57,847 bases of DNA. It comes from Achromobacter sp. UMC46. GTDB lineage: Bacteria > Pseudomonadota > Gammaproteobacteria > Burkholderiales > Burkholderiaceae_B. Below, in pieces: positions 15,297 through 24,005 of the stretch. Below the pieces are notes generated by a model. That model was given only the letters and a program-made list of their open reading frames with translations. It was not told the DNA's origin and made no database searches. The position numbers and the translations under genes are program-made. The stretch spans positions 1 to 57,847 of the forward strand of contig NZ_LZZS01000018.1 in NCBI RefSeq assembly GCF_014170335.1, written 5' to 3'. How positions within the stretch are numbered: the first letter of the stretch is position 1; each line of letters begins with the position of its first letter.

Positions 15297-17072
15297 ATGA
15301 CGGACGAGACCAAAGGCGGCAAGCCCGCAGCAGGGCCTTTCGACAGCGACAGCGCCACCGCCCAGGGCGTGGCGCGCGGGCTGACCAACTATGGCGACAA
15401 AGGGTTCTCGCTGTTCCTGCGCAAAGCGTTCATCAAGGGCGCCGGTCTTTCCGACGACGCGCTGGCCCGTCCGATCATCGGCATCGTCAACACCGGCAGC
15501 AGCTACAACCCGTGCCACGGCAACGCGCCCCAGCTGATCGAAGCTGTCAAACGCGGCGTGATGCTGGCGGGTGGCCTGCCGATGGATTTCCCGACCATCT
15601 CGGTGCACGAAAGCTTCTCCCAGCCGACCAGCATGTACCTGCGCAACCTCATGTCCATGGACACCGAGGAGATGATCCGCGCGCAGCCCATGGACGCCGT
15701 CGTGCTGATCGGCGGCTGCGACAAGACGGTACCGGCCCAGTTGATGGGCGCCGCCTCGGCCGGCGTGCCCGCCATCCAGCTGGTCACAGGATCGATGCTG
15801 ACCGGGTCGCACCGCGGTGAACGCGTGGGCGCCTGCACCGACTGCCGCCGCTACTGGGGCCGCTACCGCGCCGACGAGATCGACGCGCCGGAAATCGCCG
15901 ACGTCAACAACCAGCTGGTCGCCAGCGTGGGCACCTGTTCCGTCATGGGCACGGCCAGCACCATGGCCTGCATCACCGAAGCGCTGGGCATGATGGTGGC
16001 CGGCGGCGCGTCCGCCCCCGCCGTCACCGCCGACCGCGTGCGCGTGGCGGAACGCACCGGCGCCACCGCCGTGGCCATGGCCGCGTCCCGGCTGACGCCC
16101 GACCAGATCATCAACGGCAAGTCCATCGAAAACGCCTTGCGCGTGCTGCTGTCGATCGGCGGGTCCACCAACGGCATCGTCCACCTGACCGCCATCGCCG
16201 GCCGCCTGGGCATCGACATCGACCTGGCGGGCCTGGACCGCATCAGCCGCGAAACCCCCGTGCTGGTCGACCTGAAGCCGTCGGGCCAGCACTACATGGA
16301 AGACTTCCACGACGCCGGCGGCATGCTGGCGCTGCTGCGCGAACTGCGGCCCTTCCTGCACCTGGACGTGATGACCGTGTCCGGGCGCACCCTGGGCCAG
16401 GAGCTGGACGCCGCGCCCGCCCCCTTCACGCAGGACGTCATCCGCACCGCGGCGTCGCCCATCTACCCGGTGGGCGGCCTGGCCGTGCTGCGCGGCAACC
16501 TGGCCCCGGGCGGCGCCATCATCAAGCAGTCGGCCGCCAACCCCAAGCTGATGGAGCACGAGGGCCGCGCGGTGGTGTTCGAAGACGCCGAAGACATGGC
16601 GCGCCGCATCGACGACGACGCGCTGGACGTGACCGCCGACGACATCCTGGTACTCAAGCGCATCGGCCCGACCGGCGCGCCCGGCATGCCGGAGGCGGGC
16701 TACATGCCGATTCCGAAAAAGCTGGCGCGCGCGGGCGTCAAGGACATGGTCCGCATTTCGGACGGCCGCATGAGCGGCACGGCGGCGGGCACTATCGTGC
16801 TGCACGTCACGCCCGAGGCCGCCATTGGCGGGCCGCTGGCTTACGTGCAAAATGGCGACCGCATCCGCTTGTCGGTGGCCCAGCGTGAAATCGCGCTGCT
16901 GGTGGACGACGCCGAACTGGCACGCCGCGCCGCGGCCCAGCCCATCACCCGGCCTACCGCCGACCGCGGCTACCGCAAGCTGTTCCTGCAAACCGTGACG
17001 CAGGCCGACCAGGGCGTCGATTTCGACTTCCTGCGCGCCGGCGTCACCCACGACACCGTGCCGAAGAAGTAA
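15297..17072 (+). CDS. IlvD/Edd-family dehydratase, probably sugar-acid dehydratase
   Basis: A 591-residue iron-sulfur dehydratase. The cluster cysteines are in NPCHGN, GGCDKTVPAQ and GTCSVMGTAS; the late segments SDGRMSG and HVTPEAAIGGPLAYV are family hallmarks. The length and the GSYNPCHGN/CDCRRYW context are closer to pentonate or hexonate dehydratases (arabinonate, xylonate, gluconate) than to biosynthetic IlvD. The ATG at 15297 fits the family N-terminus better than the upstream in-frame codons. It is followed after 10 bases by a GntR gene and is divergent from a Bug protein, a common sugar-acid catabolic layout. Confidence 0.87.
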   Translation: MTDETKGGKPAAGPFDSDSATAQGVARGLTNYGDKGFSLFLRKAFIKGAGLSDDALARPIIGIVNTGSSYNPCHGNAPQLIEAVKRGVMLAGGLPMDFPTISVHESFSQPTSMYLRNLMSMDTEEMIRAQPMDAVVLIGGCDKTVPAQLMGAASAGVPAIQLVTGSMLTGSHRGERVGACTDCRRYWGRYRADEIDAPEIADVNNQLVASVGTCSVMGTASTMACITEALGMMVAGGASAPAVTADRVRVAERTGATAVAMAASRLTPDQIINGKSIENALRVLLSIGGSTNGIVHLTAIAGRLGIDIDLAGLDRISRETPVLVDLKPSGQHYMEDFHDAGGMLALLRELRPFLHLDVMTVSGRTLGQELDAAPAPFTQDVIRTAASPIYPVGGLAVLRGNLAPGGAIIKQSAANPKLMEHEGRAVVFEDAEDMARRIDDDALDVTADDILVLKRIGPTGAPGMPEAGYMPIPKKLARAGVKDMVRISDGRMSGTAAGTIVLHVTPEAAIGGPLAYVQNGDRIRLSVAQREIALLVDDAELARRAAAQPITRPTADRGYRKLFLQTVTQADQGVDFDFLRAGVTHDTVPKK

Positions 17073-19392
17073 CGCCTCCGCCATGAACGCCATCACGCCC
17101 GACGCCCTGCAAGCGGAGGCCCCCGACGCCACGCAGACCGCGGTGGCTGCCCTGGAAGAAGACATCGTCTTCGGCCGGCTGCACCCGCGCGAACGCCTGA
17201 CCGAGGACGACCTGATGGCGCGCTTCGCCATGAAGCGCCACGCCGTGCGGCAAGTGCTGGCCGAGCTTGAACTGCTGGGCGTGGTGGAGAAAAAGCGCAA
17301 TGTCGGCGCCGTCGTGCGGGCGTTTTCCACCCGTGAAGTGATGGAGCTGTATGCGCTGCGCGAAGTCCTGGAAGTGCATGCCGCCAGCCAGATGCCGCTG
17401 CCCGTGCCCGAAGCGCGGCTGGCGGCGCTGGTGACGGTGCAGCGCGAACACGACGCGGCGGTGGCCGATGGCGACGCGCGCCGCGTGTTCCGCAGCAACC
17501 AGCGCTTCCACCGGGAATTCTTCGGGCTGCTGGACAACGCCGTGCTGGGCCAGGCCATCGAGGAGTACGCCCGGCGCACCCACCCGATCCGCTTCGGCAC
17601 GCTGGTGGCGGCCGGCTACCGCGAACGCGCTCGCCAGGAGCACTGGGCCATGATCCAGGCGCTGCGCGACGGCGACCGGGACGCGCTGATGACGGTATGC
17701 CGCGACCACCTGCTGCCCTCGCGCGACGCCTACCTGGCCTCGGAGCAGAGCGGAATCGGCCCCGTAGGCCCCGCCGCCATACGCCCCGCCCACTTCCAGC
17801 GACACCGAACCGGGATCCACGGCCGGCGCGTCGCTCTTGTAGTGCATCACCATGCCCGGAAACGCCATCACCGCGGCGACCATCAGCAGCTGGATCACGA
17901 TGAACGGCACCGAGCCCCAATAGATCTGCCCCGTCGTGACCGGCTCGATCATCTTCCCGGTCACCCGGTCCTTGTAGCGGTCCCGCGGTGCGACGGACCG
18001 CAGGTAGAACAGCGCAAAGCCGAATGGCGGATGCATGAACGAGGTCTGCATGTTGACGGCCAGGATTACGCCGAACCAGATCAGGTCGATGCCCAGCTTG
18101 TCGGCCACGGGCCCCAGCAACGGCACGATGATGAACGCCAGTTCGAAGAAGTCCAGGAAGAAGGCCAGCACGAAGGTCAGGACGCTGACGACGATCAGGA
18201 AGCCCCACTGCCCGCCGGGCAGGCCAGTCAGCAGATGCTCGACCCAGAGGTCGCCGTTGACGGCGCGGAACGTCAGGCCGAACACGGTGGACCCCACCAG
18301 GATGAACACCACGAAGCAGGACAGCTTGGTGGTCGTGTCCATCGCCTGCTTGAGCAGGTCCAATGACAGGCGGCGCCGGATCAGCGCCATCAGGATGGCG
18401 CCCACCGCCCCCATGGCCCCGCCTTCGGTCGGCGTCGCCACGCCGATGAAGATGGTGCCCAGCACCAGGAAGATCAGCGCCAGCGGCGGGATCATCACGA
18501 ACGTCACCCGTTCGGCCAGCGCCGACAGCAGGCCCAGCCGCAGCGCCTTGTTGATCAGCGCGATAACGAAGGCCGTGGCGCCCCAGAACAGCAGCGCCAC
18601 CACGATGCGCTCGTCGACCGGCGCGGTGTTGTTCTCGACCCAAAGGCCCAGGAAGTAGGCCGACACGGCCGAAATCACCATCAGCACCAGCAGCGAACGC
18701 CCGCCCCGCGTGCCGTTCGGTTCCTGGAAGCGGCGCGCTTCTTCGGGCAGCGCGGGCGCCGAAGCCGGTTTCAGCAGGCTCATGATGACGACGTAAGCGA
18801 TGTACAGGCCGGCCAGAATGAAGCCCGGCACCATCGCCGCCCGGTAGATGTCGCCGATGGAGCGGCCCAGCTGGTCGGCCAGGATGATCAGCACCAGCGA
18901 CGGCGGGATGATCTGCGACAACGTGCCCGAGGCCGCGATCACGCCGCTGGCGAGCTTGCGGTCATAGCCGTTGCGCAACATGATCGGCAACGAGATCAGC
19001 CCCATCGAAATGACCGAGGCCGACACCACGCCGGTCGTCGCCGCCAGCATCGCGCCCACGAACACCACCGCGATGGCCAGTCCGCCGCGCACCGCGCCGA
19101 ACAGCTGGCCGATCGTCTCCAGCAGGTCCTCGGCCATGCCGGAGCGCTCCAGCACCAGTCCCATCAACGTGAAGAACGGCACCGCCAGCAGCGTGTCGTT
19201 GGAGATGATGCCGAACACCCGTTGCGGCAGCGCCTGGAACAGCGAGGAATTGAGCAACCCCAGTTCCATGCCCACCAGGCCGAACAGGATGCCGTTGGCC
19301 GCCAGCGCGAACGCGACGGGAAAGCCCAGCAACAGGAAGACGATCAGCGTGGCGAACATGATCGGCGCCAGATTGGCAATGAAGAACTCCAT
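17044..19392 (-). CDS. dctM: TRAP transporter large permease (DctM), with abnormal read-through
   Basis: Residues 1 to about 545 (19392 down to about 17757) form the large membrane subunit of a TRAP transporter, of the longer form with an extra hydrophilic insert near residues 215-250. The family marks are ATTGVVSASVISMGLISLPIMLRNGYD, GTLSQIIPPSL, GVATPTEGGAMGA and LAVNMQTSFMHPPFGFALFYLR. The reading frame has no stop at the expected end and runs 220-odd codons more on the antisense of the GntR gene. It is the last gene of the putative picolinate uptake/hydroxylase operon and partners DctQ (2 bases upstream) and the DctP protein at 27252. Confidence 0.82.
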   Translation of the reverse strand: MEFFIANLAPIMFATLIVFLLLGFPVAFALAANGILFGLVGMELGLLNSSLFQALPQRVFGIISNDTLLAVPFFTLMGLVLERSGMAEDLLETIGQLFGAVRGGLAIAVVFVGAMLAATTGVVSASVISMGLISLPIMLRNGYDRKLASGVIAASGTLSQIIPPSLVLIILADQLGRSIGDIYRAAMVPGFILAGLYIAYVVIMSLLKPASAPALPEEARRFQEPNGTRGGRSLLVLMVISAVSAYFLGLWVENNTAPVDERIVVALLFWGATAFVIALINKALRLGLLSALAERVTFVMIPPLALIFLVLGTIFIGVATPTEGGAMGAVGAILMALIRRRLSLDLLKQAMDTTTKLSCFVVFILVGSTVFGLTFRAVNGDLWVEHLLTGLPGGQWGFLIVVSVLTFVLAFFLDFFELAFIIVPLLGPVADKLGIDLIWFGVILAVNMQTSFMHPPFGFALFYLRSVAPRDRYKDRVTGKMIEPVTTGQIYWGSVPFIVIQLLMVAAVMAFPGMVMHYKSDAPAVDPGSVSLEVGGAYGGGAYGADSALLRGQVGVARGQQVVAAYRHQRVPVAVAQRLDHGPVLLASAFAVAGRHQRAEADRVGAPGVLLDGLAQHGVVQQPEEFPVEALVAAEHAARVAIGHRRVVFALHRHQRRQPRFGHGQRHLAGGMHFQDFAQRIQLHHFTGGKRPHDGADIALFLHHAQQFKLGQHLPHGVALHGEARHQVVLGQAFARVQPAEDDVFFQGSHRGLRGVGGLRLQGVGRDGVHGGGVTSSARCRG
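17083..18366 (+). CDS. GntR-family (FCD) regulator with abnormal C-terminal read-through
   Basis: Residues 1 to about 222 (to about 17750) form a normal GntR regulator: winged helix (DIVFGRLHPRERLTEDDLMARF and KRHAVRQVLAELELLGVVEKKRNVGAVV) and an FCD ligand-binding domain ending DHLLPSRDAYLA. Relatives stop near there. Here no stop codon occurs and the frame continues to 18366 through the antisense strand of the convergent TRAP permease gene, giving a histidine- and arginine-rich tail with no family similarity. The regulator probably controls the dehydratase just upstream. The tail may impair it. Confidence 0.75.
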   Translation: MNAITPDALQAEAPDATQTAVAALEEDIVFGRLHPRERLTEDDLMARFAMKRHAVRQVLAELELLGVVEKKRNVGAVVRAFSTREVMELYALREVLEVHAASQMPLPVPEARLAALVTVQREHDAAVADGDARRVFRSNQRFHREFFGLLDNAVLGQAIEEYARRTHPIRFGTLVAAGYRERARQEHWAMIQALRDGDRDALMTVCRDHLLPSRDAYLASEQSGIGPVGPAAIRPAHFQRHRTGIHGRRVALVVHHHARKRHHRGDHQQLDHDERHRAPIDLPRRDRLDHLPGHPVLVAVPRCDGPQVEQRKAEWRMHERGLHVDGQDYAEPDQVDAQLVGHGPQQRHDDERQFEEVQEEGQHEGQDADDDQEAPLPAGQASQQMLDPEVAVDGAERQAEHGGPHQDEHHEAGQLGGRVHRLLEQVQ

Positions 19393-19394
19393 GA

Positions 19395-20021
19395 TCAGCG
19401 GCCCTTGTCGTCCAGTCCACGCAACGAGGCCGCTTCGCGCGCTTGCGCTTCACGGGCGATTTCCTCGGCCAGTTCCTCTTCCGCGCTCTTGGCGCCCTCG
19501 CGCTCGCGCGGATCGCGGCAGCGACCCATCAGGAAGCCGGCGCACTTGATCAGGTGCGACAGGCCGGCCAGCACCAGCAGCGCGAAGCCCACCGGGATCA
19601 GCAGCTTGACGGGCCAACGGAGCAGGCCGCCGGAGTTGGACGACTGTTCGTTGCTCAGGTAGGAATCCATGAACACCGGCCAGGACAGGGTCATGATCAA
19701 CAGGCAGGCCGGCAGCAGGAAGAACACCACGCCGAAGACCTCGATCCAGACCTGGGCGCGCCGCGACAGCCGCGACGCGATGATGTCCACGCGCACATGG
19801 TCGTTCTTCAGCAGCGTGTAGCCCGCCGTCAGCAGGAACATGGCGCCGAACATGTACCACTGCAATTCCAGCCAGGCGTTGGAGCTGTAGTGGAAGACCT
19901 TGCGGATGATGGCGTTGCCGGCGCTGACCAGGACGACCAGCAGCGTCACCCAGGACACCGCCCGGCCCATCCGAAGGTTGATCGCGTCTATGCCGCGCGA
20001 CAAGGCGAGTAGTGCTTGCAT
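19395..20021 (-). CDS. dctQ: TRAP transporter small permease (DctQ)
   Basis: A 208-residue inner-membrane subunit with four membrane segments (about residues 18-36, 56-72, 90-112, 145-165), including the family segment WLELQWYMFGAMFLLTAGYTLLKNDHVRVDI. The C-terminal 35 residues are charged and probably cytoplasmic. The ATG at 20021 is chosen from the family N-terminus (MQALLALSRGIDAINLRMGR); the frame stays open far upstream without meaning. Two bases separate its stop from dctM, so the two subunits are co-translated. Confidence 0.88.
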   Translation of the reverse strand: MQALLALSRGIDAINLRMGRAVSWVTLLVVLVSAGNAIIRKVFHYSSNAWLELQWYMFGAMFLLTAGYTLLKNDHVRVDIIASRLSRRAQVWIEVFGVVFFLLPACLLIMTLSWPVFMDSYLSNEQSSNSGGLLRWPVKLLIPVGFALLVLAGLSHLIKCAGFLMGRCRDPREREGAKSAEEELAEEIAREAQAREAASLRGLDDKGR

Positions 20022-20104
20022 CTGTTTTCCCCAGAATTGTTTTTTGACCACACGTTTTTTTCCGGCCCCGGCACGGTCCGCCGCCCCGGGGCCAGAAACC
20101 TGCC

Positions 20105-20881
20105 TCAGCCGTCTTCGCGGTGGTGCCGCAGCCACGGCGTCGACCAGCGCTCCAGCCATGCCAGCAGCGCGAACAGCAACATGCCCATCAGCGCCAGCAC
20201 GAAGATCGCGGCGAACACTCTCACAGTGTCGAAGGTGCCCTGGGCGCTCATGATCACGTAGCCCAGGCCGCGCTGCGACGACACGAACTCGCCGACGATC
20301 GCACCCACCAGCGCCAGTGATATCGACACCTTCATGCCCGCCAGGATCGAGGGCAGCGCGCTGGGCAGCCGCACCTTGAAGAAGAAATCGCGGCGCGACC
20401 CCTTCAGCACCCGGCCCAGGTCCAGCACGTCCTGCGGCACCGAGCGCAGGCCATGAACGGTGTCCACGATGATCGCGAATACGGCGATCAGGAACGCGAT
20501 GGCTATCTTGGGCTCGGCGCCCGTGCCCATCCAGATCACGAACAAGGGCGCGATGGCGACCTTCGGCACGCTGTTCAGGGCCACGATCAGGGGATAGATG
20601 AAGCGTTCGAACCAGCGCGAACCGACCAGCATGATCGCGATCCCCACGCCGCCCGCCACCGCCAGCGCAAAGCCGGCAAGCGTGGTCATCAGGGTGTAGG
20701 CCGCGTGCCCTGCGTACCAGCTCCACTCGGACGCCAGTTCCAGCACCACTTGCCCGGGCAGCGGCAGCATGATGGGCCGGACATGGAACGCCCTGGCGGC
20801 GAATTCCCATATCAGCAGGAACACGGCCACCGACGCCAGGCCCGCCATCCGGCGGACGGTTCCCCGCAATAGCCGGATCAT
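20105..20881 (-). CDS. ABC transporter permease, NitT/TauT/SsuC type
   Basis: A 258-residue permease with about six membrane segments and the permease EAA-type loop (LGRVLKGSRRDFFFKVRLPSALPSILAGMKVSISLALVGAIVGEF). It belongs to the taurine/nitrate/sulfonate family, which in beta-proteobacteria often carries aromatic or heterocyclic acids. The ATG at 20881 overlaps the stop of the ATPase gene (ATGA). It lies inside the operon that also carries TRAP transporter and molybdenum hydroxylase genes, so the likely cargo is picolinate or a related compound. Confidence 0.88.
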   Translation of the reverse strand: MIRLLRGTVRRMAGLASVAVFLLIWEFAARAFHVRPIMLPLPGQVVLELASEWSWYAGHAAYTLMTTLAGFALAVAGGVGIAIMLVGSRWFERFIYPLIVALNSVPKVAIAPLFVIWMGTGAEPKIAIAFLIAVFAIIVDTVHGLRSVPQDVLDLGRVLKGSRRDFFFKVRLPSALPSILAGMKVSISLALVGAIVGEFVSSQRGLGYVIMSAQGTFDTVRVFAAIFVLALMGMLLFALLAWLERWSTPWLRHHREDG

Positions 20882-21687
20882 CGGGCGGCCTCCGCGCGGG
20901 CAGCCGTCCGAGCCCCCTCGTCGATCAGGCCCATTTGCTGGAACAGCCCCCGGATATGCCGCACGTATTCGCCGAAAGCCGGCGTTTCGCGCAGCGCCAG
21001 CGGCCGGGGCCGCGGCAGATCGATCTCGATCGTCTCCAGGATGCGGCCGGGGCGCGGCGAAAACACCATCACCACGTCGCCCAGGAACACCGCCTCGGCG
21101 ATGCCATGGGTCACGAACAGCACCGTATTGCGCGTTTCCATCCAGATCCGCTGCAGCTCCACGTTCATCTGGTCGCGGGTCAGCGCATCCAGCGCCCCGA
21201 AAGGCTCGTCCATCAGGAGCAGTTGCGGGTCGTCGACCAGGGCGCGGCAGATCGCGGCGCGCTGGCGCATGCCGCCGGACAGCTCGCGCGGATAGCTCTG
21301 GGCGAAGGTCTCCAGCCCGGTCAAGGCCAGCAGCCCGCGCACCTTGGCCTCGTACGCGGCCACCGGCTTGTGCGCGAATTCGATCGGCAAGAGGATGTTG
21401 CGCCAGACGTTGCGCCATTCCAGCAGCGCATCGCGCTGGAACACCATGCCCATGCCTTGCGGCGGCCCCGCCACCGGCACGCCGGCCACGCTGAGTTCGC
21501 CGCTGGAGACCGTCTCCAGCCCCGCCACGCAGCGCAGGAACGTGCTTTTGCCGCAGCCGCTCGGCCCGAGGATGCTGACGAAGCGGCCCGGCGGCACCTC
21601 GACCGATACCGAGGCCAGGGCCTCGACGCCCGATGCCCCCGGATAGCGTTTCCGCACGTCGCGTGCCGCTACCGCCCACGGCGTCAT
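20878..21687 (-). CDS. ABC transporter ATP-binding protein, NitT/TauT type
   Basis: A 269-residue ATPase with Walker A GPSGCGKST, Q-loop FQRDAL, signature LSGGMRQR, Walker B LLLMDEPFGALDA and the switch histidine in FVTHGIAEAV. The tail FSPRPGRILETIEIDLPRPR is typical of the taurine/nitrate subfamily. It overlaps by four bases both the binding-protein gene before it and the permease gene after it. Confidence 0.9.
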   Translation of the reverse strand: MTPWAVAARDVRKRYPGASGVEALASVSVEVPPGRFVSILGPSGCGKSTFLRCVAGLETVSSGELSVAGVPVAGPPQGMGMVFQRDALLEWRNVWRNILLPIEFAHKPVAAYEAKVRGLLALTGLETFAQSYPRELSGGMRQRAAICRALVDDPQLLLMDEPFGALDALTRDQMNVELQRIWMETRNTVLFVTHGIAEAVFLGDVVMVFSPRPGRILETIEIDLPRPRPLALRETPAFGEYVRHIRGLFQQMGLIDEGARTAARAEAAR

Positions 21688-22724
21688 GGTTGCACCAGAT
21701 TGTCGTAGCGTTCAGGGTGCGCCAGGTCCGGCGCATAGAACGAGGCGGGGTCGGCGCCCGCGCCGACCAGCCCCACGGAAGACAGCGTCTTGACGGCCTG
21801 GACCCAATCCTGCGGCACGATGGCGCCCAGGCGCTGGCCCGCCGCGGGCTGCCCGAAGTACGGCTGCAAGGCGTCGATCTGGCCGCGCAGCACCGTCCTG
21901 TCCAGCCGGGCCTGCGGCCGCTGCGCCAGGATGGCGGCCACCGCCTCGTCCTGATGCCCGGCGTAGATGTATTCCCAGGCGCGTGCCGTCACGCCGGCAA
22001 AGCGTGCGATGGCGTCGCGCCGCTGCGCCAGCTTGGATTCGTTGGCGAACAGGCCGAAACTGGGCATGTTCAGGCCGAAGTCGGCAAAGCGCACCGCGCT
22101 GGACGGCCGGTTCTGCGAGACCACCGGCAGGAAGAACGGGATCGTGGAAAACGCGGCGTCGGCCCGCCCCACCGCATAGGTCGAGGCCTTGCCGGCGGCA
22201 TCCACGTTGATCAGCTCCAGGTCGCTCTTCTTGAGCTTGCCCGCGGCCAGGAAGGCATCGATGAACGGCGCTTCCAGCGAGCCGGCGGTGTAGGCCACCT
22301 TCTTGCCCTTCAACTGGGCGGGGCCGGTGATGCCGGCGTCTGCCGGGACCAGCAACCCGATATCGCTCTGGCGCGCGAACACCGCCACCGCCTTGACGGG
22401 CATGCCCTTCTCGCGGGCGATCATCATCGAGGCCAACGCGGCGTGCCCCACGTCGAAACTGTCGCCGGCGCCGACGATCTGCACCGTCGTCACCGACCCG
22501 TTGCCATCCTCCAGCGACACGTCCAGGCCGGCCTGCTTGTACCAGCCCTTCTGCTGCGCCAGATGAAACGCCCCGTGCACGCCCCACGGCGTCCAGTCCA
22601 GCCGCACCCGCAGCGGCTCCAGCGCCTGCGCGCCGGCCGATGCGCAGAGCGCGGTCGCCGCCAGACCCAACAGCGCTTTGCGCCACCCTCTTGCGAATAT
22701 CGCGTGCATGATTTTCCCCGTCAT
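21684..22724 (-). CDS. ABC transporter substrate-binding protein, NMT1/SsuA type
   Basis: A 346-residue periplasmic binding protein. Signal peptide: RGWRKALLGLAATALCASAGAQA. The mature part has the NMT1/THI5-like pattern: VRLDWTPWGVHGAFHLAQQKGWYKQAGLDVSLEDGNGS and VAYTAGSLEAPFIDAFLA. Relatives bind pyrimidine precursors, sulfonates, nitrate or phthalate-like acids. The first ATG (22724) and a second at 22709 are both possible. It sits between the hydroxylase genes and the ATPase gene and belongs to the same transcription unit. Confidence 0.87.
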   Translation of the reverse strand: MTGKIMHAIFARGWRKALLGLAATALCASAGAQALEPLRVRLDWTPWGVHGAFHLAQQKGWYKQAGLDVSLEDGNGSVTTVQIVGAGDSFDVGHAALASMMIAREKGMPVKAVAVFARQSDIGLLVPADAGITGPAQLKGKKVAYTAGSLEAPFIDAFLAAGKLKKSDLELINVDAAGKASTYAVGRADAAFSTIPFFLPVVSQNRPSSAVRFADFGLNMPSFGLFANESKLAQRRDAIARFAGVTARAWEYIYAGHQDEAVAAILAQRPQARLDRTVLRGQIDALQPYFGQPAAGQRLGAIVPQDWVQAVKTLSSVGLVGAGADPASFYAPDLAHPERYDNLVQP

Positions 22725-22776
22725 CCGTCGACACTGCGCGGCCGCCGCGCGGGCGGCGGCCGGTTCCCGTCCGCGC

Positions 22777-23994
22777 TCAGCCGCCCAGGCCGAACCAACG
22801 CTTGATGCGCGCCCACAGCACGCTGAAGAACATGGCCGTGGGATTGAAACTGGCTTGAACCAGGGGTTCGCCCTGGCCAGCGGGTTGACGCAGCCTGGCC
22901 GTCACGTTGTTGCCGAAGTCGGCGATCATGCGGCGCACGAAATCCTGCACCAGCCCCGAACGCGAGAACTGCGCCAGCGGCCCCTGCAGCGAATACAGCA
23001 GGTTCACGTTGACGCGCGTCTCGGTCGGCGACACCGCTTCAAGTTGATACGTGATGTCGCCATTGGCGCGCGACTGGCTGAGCGAGTCCTGCCCCGCGCC
23101 CCGGAACACGGCCCGCATCGCGGCGTCGTCCCGTTCCAGCCGGGCCGCGCCGTTGAAGGCCGCCGCCATCGGGCCGAACTTGATGGCGACGCGGCCTTTG
23201 ACGCGGTCGCCTTCGTGCGATTCGATCGAGGCGCCCGGCAGGCAACTGGCCAGCGCCGGCAGGTCCACCATGAACGCCCAGACCTCCGCCGCGGGGAACG
23301 GCACCTGGAAGCCACCGTCGATCTGGCTGCCGCGGCCTTCCTTCTTGCCCGCCGGCGCGGCGGAAGCCACCGGCGGGGCGTCCGCTGCTGCGGACGCTGT
23401 GGCCGGTGCAGCGACACTCGCCGCCGTTGGGGTGAACCCGGCGAACGCCACGGGCTTTTCCGCCACCGGCGCGGCGCCGCGCCCCTGCGCCTGCGCCGTG
23501 CGCAGGGCCTGGACCGCCGCGTCGGGCTGCTCCCTCAAGTCCGCCAGCACCGACATCACCGCGGCGACGATGCCCATATAGCCCGTGCAGCGGCAAAGGT
23601 TGCCGGACAGCTCCACCCGCACCCGGCTTTCATCGGCCTCGGGCAGGCGCAGCACGATGTCGCGCGACGTCGCCAACATGCCCGGCGTGCAATAGCCGCA
23701 CTGCAAAGCGTGGTGCTTCGTGAAAGCGGCGCGCAGCCGCTGCATCACCGGATCGGCGTCGTACCCCTCGATAGTGGTCACGTGCCGGCCTTCGCAAGCC
23801 ACCGCGAACGAAATACAGGACCGCACCGGCGACCCGTCGACGAGCACCGTGCAAGCGCCGCAGACGCCATGTTCGCAACCCAGGTGGGTGCCGGTCAGGC
23901 GCACCTGATCCCGCAGGAAATCCCCCAGATGCATCCGCGCGGGCGCCTCATGCGACACGCGCTTGCCGTTTACTTCCAATGTCACCTGAACCAT
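22777..23994 (-). CDS. [2Fe-2S] hydroxylase small subunit fused to a CoxG domain
   Basis: A 405-residue fusion. Residues 1-160 are the small subunit of a molybdenum hydroxylase: C40, C45, C48 and C60 hold the plant-type cluster, and C99, C102, C134 and C136 the second cluster. An alanine/proline-rich linker (about 165-220) leads to a CoxG/SRPBCC domain (GGFQVPFPAAEVWAFMVDLPALASCLPGA) and a hydrophobic tail MFFSVLWARIKRWFG that may bind membrane. CoxG normally is a separate protein helping anchor or assemble such enzymes. The ATG at 23994 is preferred over the TTG at 24009. Proposed small subunit of picolinate 6-hydroxylase (PicA type). Confidence 0.88.
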   Translation of the reverse strand: MVQVTLEVNGKRVSHEAPARMHLGDFLRDQVRLTGTHLGCEHGVCGACTVLVDGSPVRSCISFAVACEGRHVTTIEGYDADPVMQRLRAAFTKHHALQCGYCTPGMLATSRDIVLRLPEADESRVRVELSGNLCRCTGYMGIVAAVMSVLADLREQPDAAVQALRTAQAQGRGAAPVAEKPVAFAGFTPTAASVAAPATASAAADAPPVASAAPAGKKEGRGSQIDGGFQVPFPAAEVWAFMVDLPALASCLPGASIESHEGDRVKGRVAIKFGPMAAAFNGAARLERDDAAMRAVFRGAGQDSLSQSRANGDITYQLEAVSPTETRVNVNLLYSLQGPLAQFSRSGLVQDFVRRMIADFGNNVTARLRQPAGQGEPLVQASFNPTAMFFSVLWARIKRWFGLGG

Positions 23995-24005
23995 GGTTTT
24001 TCCTG

